Shown piece by piece: positions 57,401-64,000 of a stretch of 64,000 bases of DNA. The stretch lies in the NCBI RefSeq assembly GCF_000003815.2, contig NC_049995.1, forward strand, positions 3,541,154 through 3,605,153. The letters run 5' to 3'. The translations under genes were made by a program, and so were the position numbers. The stretch comes from Branchiostoma floridae. Taxonomy: Eukaryota; Chordata; Leptocardii; Amphioxiformes; Branchiostomatidae. The notes beneath the pieces were generated by a model. It was given only the letters and a program-made list of their open reading frames with translations. It had not been told where the DNA came from and made no database searches. The number at the start of each line of letters is the position of its first letter. Position 1 is the stretch's first letter.

Positions 57401-60400
57401 TTGTTATCACCAAATAGGAGCATCTTCTCTGGATAGTTTTAAAGAACGCTTGCAGATAGATGTGTAAAAGCTAGGTGTGACAGGTCGTTCAGTGTAATAT
57501 TACCAACTGCTGCCGCGCGCCGCGTACCTGTGAAGCTGGACCGGTGTGTTACGGCGAAGGGCGGTCATACCGGCTATATTGCTAGAAATAGATACAGATA
57601 GAACAGTTACCTGTAACCGTATGGTATGGTGACCCCTGCCATGGGAGGTTGTGGACACTTGATGTAGTGTAAGGCGATACTGGGGATCAGGGACAGAGTG
57701 GTGTACATCGCTGCCAAGTACAGACTCTGGCGAGCTGTGAGCTTGAACTTCCTGATGACGAGTCCCGAGCCCAGAATACCAACAATGGTAGATGGTAGGA
57801 GAATAACAGCTGCAGAATAAAAAGAAAACTGACGCTACATCATTTTCAAAAAGTATAATATTTTTCAACGATTTTGGCTGATCAGAACTTAACAGAATAG
57901 TAAGGTTTTCATTCACAAGCAATACATATGTATAAAACACAGTCGACGTACGTTCCGGTGACTGATTTAATCACAAGACGTTTGGGACCGCATTGTAAAC
58001 AGCGACCCCTAGCTGCAGTTCAAAGTAGAATGAGTCAATATTGCCTTGAGAATGTCGAATGTGATTGTGAACATATTGCAGTGTATTGGTTGTGAATATT
58101 GTTATCCAATTATACATCTTTCGTTACTCTACTTTGCATCATCTTTCGCTGCTATACTTAACACAGATAAGGTGTTTTAAGCAAGTTTCTGGAAGACTGT
58201 TTTTCTTCTTTGGTGTGTTGGTATTAGGCAATATGCATACAGATCATATCTAAAATGACTTGTATCTTCATTACCGGCTGAGGAAATAGAAATACATTCG
58301 TTTACCGATCAGAAAGTTGGCCTGGACTTTGGGGATGCCAAACTGAGTCTCTATGTACTTGGGCGTGAATGACGATCCTCCCCAGGAGTTGATGTAAGCA
58401 ACGAGAGCGGTGGCGGAGCACAGGAACGTGGAGTTGGTGAGGATCACTTTTAGGCTAGACATCATTTCTGGATAAGAAAAAAAATCATAAAAATGAAATT
58501 CAATATGGAATGCATAAAGAAAACCTATCAATACAAAAAAATAGACAGACAGGCCAAAAACTGCACCTCCCCGTGCCTTTTTCACAGACCCCATACCCTG
58601 GAACGTCTTTTATGTAATATGATAAGGACTAGTTCTGCCGCCTCTGGACTTTACTTCCTCTTACTTCTGCTATTCTTACATTTGACATTTGCTATCGTTC
58701 CACTTGCTTCCTGTCACTCTATTGACGGACAGCATATTCAAATAACAAGGACAGAAGAAGGGTTATGATACCTTTCAGCTGCACCAAGAGACCACGAGTA
58801 GAGTCTATCACTGGCGGGCCGCCTTCCAGCTCGGTGATTGACAGCATTTGCGTCGTCTCTTCTGTGTCGTCATCGTCGTCACTCTTAATGTTTGATCGTG
58901 GTTTCTTCATGGCTATGGGGTTTGAAAGGCAACAAGTGCAATATACAGAGTTTGATAATGTCAATAGATAAAGAAATGCAGATGGAAGAAAGCATCAATT
59001 TCCATTTTAGATATCTCTTTTGTATGGAAGGTTTCATGTGTAGAAAAAACTCCTGGCACTTTTGACCATTTGCTGACGTCACGTATCCGCAAGATCACGT
59101 GTTACCAAAATCACATGTCTGTAACTCTCGCGAGTTTACGTTCTAAAGTGATTGGTCATCAGTATTGATCCGGAAGAAGGCGACAGTGGCCGTTGTGAAG
59201 GCGACAGTGGTCGTTAAAAATTTGATCCATGTTTACCCTTGTGTTGAAAGAAAGTCTAGTATTCTGTTGTGATTACTACCATCACATATGAGCTTCCATG
59301 AAAAATTAAAGATGTCTGTAAAGCACCAGACAACATACCAGGAGGGAAGAAGAAAACGATACAGGCCGTGACGAGCATGGCGGCTGCGGTGAGGAAGAAC
59401 CCCGTCCACCAAGCTCCCACCCACAGCGGGTTGTTAGGCGTCAGCCCTAGATACGAGGGGTCGATGCCCTTGTCCACGTCCACGTACATCTTGAGGAGGT
59501 AGGAGCTCATCAGCATCCCCACCGCTCCTCCGGCGACAAGGATGCTGTAGCCTATCCCTGAAAATGTCAAAACATAAAATATTACTTATTACCTCATTGA
59601 AACGGCAGAAACATTAACAAGATGATGGTGGCCACCTAACACGAATGATTAGAGGGGTGGGGGTATTGTTTTCGGTCTGTGTATCTTTTTGTTTGACTTT
59701 ATGTCTGCCCTTATTTATTTCAATGTGTAGAGTGACAGGATGCAAAGCGGAAGATGGACTGTGACTGGATATTGGAAGGTTGGGTTGGCTCGGGATCAAA
59801 GTTGGTCCCACAGATTGAAAGGAAAATGCATAGACGGAATGAGCCAGGATTCCACGAGGAATAAAACAGTAAATGTAGTGTATTCAATGGAAGTATGAAA
59901 TCTTGCCATGTCCAGACCTGTACTGTCCGTGTCTCAGAGACCTTGAACTTTGACATTTTACCCACAATGCACTGTACAGCGCATGCGCAGCTGGAACCAT
60001 AAACAGCCTGATATACAGGCAAGTGAACTCACCAAAGTACACAGCCGTGCTCTCCTTCCTCACGTGATCATCGATGTACGTCGTTCCCAGGGGAAACAGA
60101 GGAGCGGATCCCATTCCGAAAACGATCTGCAGTGATACGAGAGACCGCTAGGTTATATGAATTGGTTGTAATACGTTCATCATATGATTTACCCATAACC
60201 AGTATGGCTAAATTAAAATGGTTCTCGGCATGATTCTAACTAAACAATTTTCTCCCCGTCCCGATAATTTTTCTTTGATGCTTTGAGGGTTTTGGTGATC
60301 GTTCGAAATAAATTTACACATATAGCATAATATAATTTGGCACTATAATTTTTACCATAGCTATTACAAGTTTGTTGTTGTTGTCGGAGCAACGCGCCGA

Positions 60401-60743
60401 AATTGTAAATCATCAGTTCCCTTCTTCTAGGCATTTTACAATTATAAAGCAGAAATCATTAGTTTCCTCCTGCTGCAGTAGAATTTTTTGTTTAAAAATC
60501 AACAATAACACACCGTGACCAGTGAACAAGGTTAACAGTTGTTGTGGTACGTACCTGACCAATCAGAAGAAGCACAAACCAGCCGCCCTGTGCCGATACT
60601 GCTGCGGCCTGCTCAGCTGTACAGTCCGATCTCGTCTCGTTCACAAGACAGACGTCCTGGTAAATTTTAACAAGAAATGTACAGCTAAAGGACTGTGTGT
60701 ATCATATAATCACTATGAAACTTTTGCACAAACACAGGTACGT

Positions 60744-60805
<62 letters not shown>

Positions 60806-63260
60806 CCGTCTCCAAAAAATGGTATTCGATTTAAAAACGTATATGACATGAATACATAAAATTCATTTTCATTTTAATGTTCAAGCAGTCAAGAAAATAA
60901 ACAAAGAGGTGGTGATATGAAATGTAGCAATCTAGCAAAATTTGTTCGAAAAATTACAGCAACAGGTTTTAAGAAACAGATCGATGTAATCAAAACTCCA
61001 GGTATTATTTTATTATGTTAAGGATCAGTGACAGCACTATCAAGTGCCCGGTAGTAAAATAAAATGATTGACAGGTCGTACCTTTGGTGTCTGCATGCTC
61101 TGATTGGCTACGCTCTGAGGGTCGATGTCGTACGCAGGCGCAATGAAGTGAGGCAGGCCAGACAGGGCACACCCAACCGCCATGACTAGCAGACCCACTC
61201 CTGAATGTTACAAACAAATCAAAGTACTATTATTAGATAAAAGACCACAAAAATCACTAGTAATTTGAATAAATTACAGCACGAAACCTATCTTGTTATG
61301 TATGATCTAAATCTTCTACATACAACGACGCGGATATAAAGAATGCCAGATGCTTATGTACGAGGCAAATGTACCGCTAGTTCACTTTTATCCGCCGGGT
61401 AACCTATATCCGTTGGATTAAAAAACAGAGTATTTAGGGAAGTCGAATTGTGGTTTCAAATTGCAACATTTTCAATACAATGCAGTTTGAAACCACCGTC
61501 CGTCGACTTGATATCCCTAAATACCCTGTTTAAAAATACCTTGTTTTTAAACACAACGGATATAGGTTGCTCCGCGGATAAAGGCGAACTAGCGTTACAC
61601 GTGAAAAAGTAAAGTGACACGGATATACGCGAACACCACTGAATGAAACAGAAAGAAATATGAAAAATCCCACAGATGAAAAGGATCATCTACATGTATC
61701 ATAATTATTCCATGACAATTGTGGCAACCATGTGGTGTAGATTGGTTATACATAATAGGCTGTATAAGTACATGAGAGAAATGCTTATATAGACAATGAT
61801 ACTTCTTCCATGCGCATTACCTATTGTGTATTTCACTAGTACTTCAAATTACTCCATGTACAATAGTAGCTTAGATACTCTGTTGTTGACAAATGTATTA
61901 TTTGTTTTTTACTAATAAAGCCTTGAAAAAAAAAATCTTTTAAGAAAAGTTCTATCATAATGAAAGGTATAACCCTCACATTTAAAAACTTGCCAAAGAA
62001 AGAACGTCTATAGACTTTTGGAAAGGAGATAAAGTCGTACCTATGTATTTTGGCCTGCTTGCCCCGGGTTTGCCTCCATAGTAAGTGACGAACAGCACAG
62101 CCAGCAAACTCCCCGCGTCAGTGCCTGCCGCTAAGATGCCCAAATCACTGCTTTTCAGTTCAAACCTAGAGATATAAAACGTAATAGTTAGGTGACATAC
62201 GCAAGTTGGTATCTCACCGCACTTGGGACACCGGTGCGGCACTGCGGGGTTCGTTCACTGTGGCACTGTTGTGTTATTTTATTTTCGAATTTTATAGTAT
62301 AAGAGATAAAGAGACCTCTAACCTTTTCTCAAACAAACATATTTGATGTATTCTGCAACTAAATCTTCTATTCTTTTGATATTTCAACATCTAACTGTTC
62401 TTTCGCCCTGTCACAACTGTTAAAAACTCATTCTATCTGAGGATCTAATAGCAGTATTAGGTCCCTGAATGCATCAAAATAAAAGAAATAAAGAGGGCTC
62501 TAACCTTTTCTCGATGGTGGCCAGTACCCCGTTGAGGTAACCTCCCCCTCCGGCTGTGTTCAGCAGCAGCCCGATGCACCACACCACGGCAAACACCTTC
62601 GGGTTAGCCAGGAACGATGCCCACCTACGGAAAAACAATATTATATTCCGTCAGATACATTAATGACATCAAAACAAAACATACTCCCAAAGTCTAAAAC
62701 TAAATATAGTATCATTTTCTCGTTTGAAGAGATTAATGATTAAATGTCCATGATGATTTTCAATATCTATTGCTTTTCGATTAAGAAACATGAGTTTGAA
62801 AATATTCATTGTCGCTAGACTTAAAAATAGTACATTCTGAAAGTAGAGGTGTATATATAGGCCATCATAAATGAATGAGTACTACTAGTATTCAGCCTTC
62901 GATGTAAATCAAACGAAATAGACTAATTGAACTAATTTGAAACCATGTAGGACTTGAAAAAATGAAATACAGGCAAATCAAAGGAAGAAAATTTGAACTT
63001 TATATAAACCATATTCTCCAGGACCTGAAGAATACCACATTTTCTTACCTTGGTTTGCAACACAAAACCCCACACCTCACGTCCTCCCCTTCCTCGATCT
63101 CTACTACTTCCACATCCGGGACAGGGCTGCTCAGGGCTTCTGCGGCTGCGCTGTGTGCCGCGTGACTCGTGACGTCATCAGTAGGACCCGGATGATAATG
63201 GTGGACGATGCGGGGAACATTCCGATCGCCACCTCTGACCCATAGTTTTTCACTCTCCAT
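52928..63260 (-). CDS. Gene E: giant OATP/SLCO solute carrier, 14 coding exons, 1499 aa
   Basis: Exons in transcript order: 63049-63260, 62505-62624, 62041-62165, 61082-61200, 60555-60656, 60033-60126, 59339-59557, 58772-58912, 58306-58467, 57611-57809, 56923-57118, 55218-56434, 54860-54924, 52928-54456. Phases sum to 4500 nt and the frame is intact. The transporter core is normal: TM1 after CKPRW, signature NPLWVGAWWTGFF, an acidic DDDDD loop, Kazal-like domain near residues 515-550, last segment with MIDSTCALWSSIC. Two additions double the length. About 50 PTQGGN hexapeptides lie between the Kazal cysteines and TM10 (about residues 590-895), and an acidic Asn/Ser/Thr/Glu-rich tail occupies roughly the last 420 residues. 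The repeat is extracellular and the tail cytoplasmic by family topology. Start choice: first ATG after an in-frame TGA in the same exon. Confidence 0.88.
55218..56434 (-). CDS. Gene E exon carrying the PTQGGN repeat domain and TM10
   Basis: The 1217-bp exon opens NFSSCSC, the last cysteines of the Kazal-bearing loop. AGRPGKPDGAK is followed by about 50 hexapeptides, and then DKGPGKPPGPPPKR, GVPCPQNC and a membrane segment ending LLLATLR. The homologous gene D exon is 329 bp, so the array adds about 300 residues between two cysteine pairs. The reading frame is free of stops across the array. The composition (Gly, Asn, Pro, Gln, Thr) suggests a flexible, hydrophilic extracellular brush. Confidence 0.9.
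55425..56332 (-). repeat. 18-bp coding minisatellite (about 50 units)
   Basis: The + strand unit is ttgccaccttgcgttggg, translating on minus as PTQGGN. Most units are identical or differ by one base. Variants N for G (NPTQNGN), S for G and E for Q recur. The edges are more diverged (PRPGGN, PTSDSN, PTEDSN), as expected if the centre is the youngest part. Copy number is probably polymorphic. Confidence 0.93.
56668..56870 (+). repeat. tRNA-derived SINE-like element
   Basis: It has tggccgatcggtaatgc, an A-box-like string, and gagttcgatccc, a good B box, about 65 bp apart. It then runs into ggtcggctgaactcgg. The two boxes in order mark an RNA polymerase III promoter of tRNA origin. It lies in a gene E intron. 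It is not an intact tRNA, since no acceptor stem is visible. Confidence 0.6.
56923..57118 (-). CDS. Gene E Kazal-like extracellular loop exon
   Basis: It encodes SPCNSDCSCGLEKYSPVCGI followed by GVTYFSGCHAGC. The spacing is the same as in genes B, C and D. The lead-in PYMPNVPNITAGD carries one N-glycosylation sequon (NIT). It ends phase 0 just before the repeat exon. Confidence 0.92.
57470..57595 (+). repeat. Dispersed repeat family, copy 3
   Basis: It matches 44688-44806 from ggtgtgacaggtcgttcagt to tataccggctata...gatacagat. It lies in the intron between gene E exons 56923-57118 and 57611-57809. Confidence 0.65.
59089..59275 (+). repeat. E-box dispersed repeat, copy 2
   Basis: It aligns to 5985-6140: gatcacgtgt, tctgtaactc, agtgattggtc, attgatccggaag, gtggtcgtt and aaaatttgatcc occur in the same order. 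One CACGTG remains and another has become CACATG. It lies in the intron after the signature exon of gene E. Confidence 0.6.
59339..59557 (-). CDS. Gene E exon with the OATP signature
   Basis: It encodes GIGYSILVAGGAVGMLM, VDVDKGIDPSYLG and NPLWVGAWWTGFF, and then a hydrophobic segment ending FFFPP. Length and both phases equal the gene D exon. The standard GAWW core is kept. Confidence 0.9.
60749..60801. repeat. CA microsatellite
   Basis: A pure run of about 26 CA units, in the intron upstream (transcript sense) of the 60555-60656 exon of gene E. Confidence 0.92.
61375..61594. mobile_element. Fold-back element in a gene E intron
   Basis: Inverted ends cgctagttc...tttatccgc...cctatatccgttg occur at left, with their reverse complements at right. 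The inner arms share gtatttaggga and gtggtttcaaa-tgca. A 20-bp segment on the right (aaataccttgtttttaaac) has no partner on the left. No target duplication is clear. Confidence 0.7.
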
Positions 63261-63312
63261 GGCGTGTTTGCGCACTCGGGTATCTCTTCAAGACACCTCT
63301 CGTACAAACTCT
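63049..63312 (-). CDS. Gene E first coding exon
   Basis: An acceptor (tgctctacag) at 63313-63322 precedes 52 untranslated bases with an in-frame TGA, then ATG at 63260. It encodes MESEKLWVRGGDRNVPR, an acidic EVVEIEEGED stretch and CCKPR with a split codon at CAAG|GTAAG. A further untranslated exon must lie upstream, probably outside the window. Confidence 0.82.
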
Positions 63313-64000
63313 CTGTAGAGCAAACAAGCAATTCTTGAGTTATTCTTTGTCAAATTCTGAAACAAAATTGAAATTTGTAGTTCCAAAATGTCTAGGGAGC
63401 AAAAATCTACGCGCATTACTTTTCCTCACAAAAGCTTTCTGCCAAACACAAACCGTGACCATAGCATGTCCAGGACACGAGATACGTACAAAAACCCCAT
63501 GTTTTTCTGCAGTACCATATCAAGCCGCTATAATTAAAACATAAACAAGGCTTTATAATGACCTACCCAGATACCAAATATCGAAACATTCTATCCAAGT
63601 AGTCATTACAATACCTCCGTTTCAAAGACCTCTTATCTTATTTATTATTACCTCTTATTTATACTGAATGTATATATGCAGAATAACAGCTAGAGTTAAC
63701 TCAGCGACAAGCACCTGGGTATGTGATACCGTTAACACAACTTCGGAGTGCACTTATGAAAAACCGTGAGAATGTTATGTTACGGACCTAATAAAAGAGA
63801 GCTTTGTCTCATGAATAACTACAAAATCATACAGAATGACCACAAAAAAATTTCAGATGAGCTACGTGTTTCATAAACTTTCTAGTTTTGCATTAGAATG
63901 ATTAAATCTTTTTTGAGAGCAACGGTTTCTCAGCTGTGTATAGCCTGTCGTTAACGGATAACTTTGGAACCCCCCCCCTTTTCATATGCACTCATGGGAA
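63313..64000. other. Upstream flank or 5' intron of gene E
   Basis: AT-rich, with a C-run near 63970. No exon or promoter motif can be supported. The acceptor before the first coding exon implies that this is intron. Confidence 0.5.

Overview
The window is animal genomic DNA. It has spliced genes with GT-AG introns, CA and GATA microsatellites, an interstitial TTAGGG run, tRNA-derived SINE-like copies and many short inverted-repeat transposons. The gene content and the style of repeats suggest an invertebrate deuterostome, most likely a lancelet (Branchiostoma). The species is an inference, not read directly.

Everything recognisably protein-coding belongs to one family, the organic anion transporting polypeptides (OATP/SLCO, solute carrier family 21). 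Five genes form a tandem cluster. Gene A lies on + and only its last exon (810-1057) is inside the window. It is tail-to-tail with gene B (-, 3769-16022, 14 coding exons, 695 aa). Then follow gene C (-, 20397-27876, 14 coding exons, 702 aa), gene D (-, 34399-42488, 13 visible coding exons, broken by two assembly gaps inside exons) and gene E (-, 52928-63260, 14 coding exons, 1499 aa). Exons were placed by hand from splice sites, reading-frame phase and paralogue alignment. The phases close without a frameshift in B, C and E.

Two subtypes are visible. B and C share every intron position, a 5' untranslated exon, a GNWW variant of the family signature and a similar N terminus. D and E share a different intron layout, the GAWW signature and a long C-terminal tail containing SMGSL. 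All four carry the extracellular Kazal-like cysteine domain, and all five end with the family's last membrane segment. The genes probably encode plasma-membrane carriers for amphipathic organic anions. Nothing in the sequence identifies their substrates.

The most unusual items are as follows. (1) In gene B the 5' half of coding exon 2, with its splice acceptor, is tandemly copied six more times in intron 1, with a two-unit higher-order pattern. (2) Gene E is about twice normal length. About 50 copies of a PTQGGN hexapeptide sit in the large extracellular loop, and an acidic C-terminal tail of roughly 420 residues follows the last membrane segment. (3) B and C share about 105 bp of nearly identical intron beside the Kazal exon, which suggests gene conversion. 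(4) Gene D lacks an AG acceptor at one exon. (5) Several MITE-like or fold-back elements are present, three with clear target-site duplications, along with two hammerhead-like motifs in probable Penelope-type remnants and a 14-unit, roughly 119-bp minisatellite.

The intergenic stretches (1.3-3.7, 17.9-20.4, 29.3-34.4 and 42.5-52.9 kb) hold repeats and no gene that I can support.
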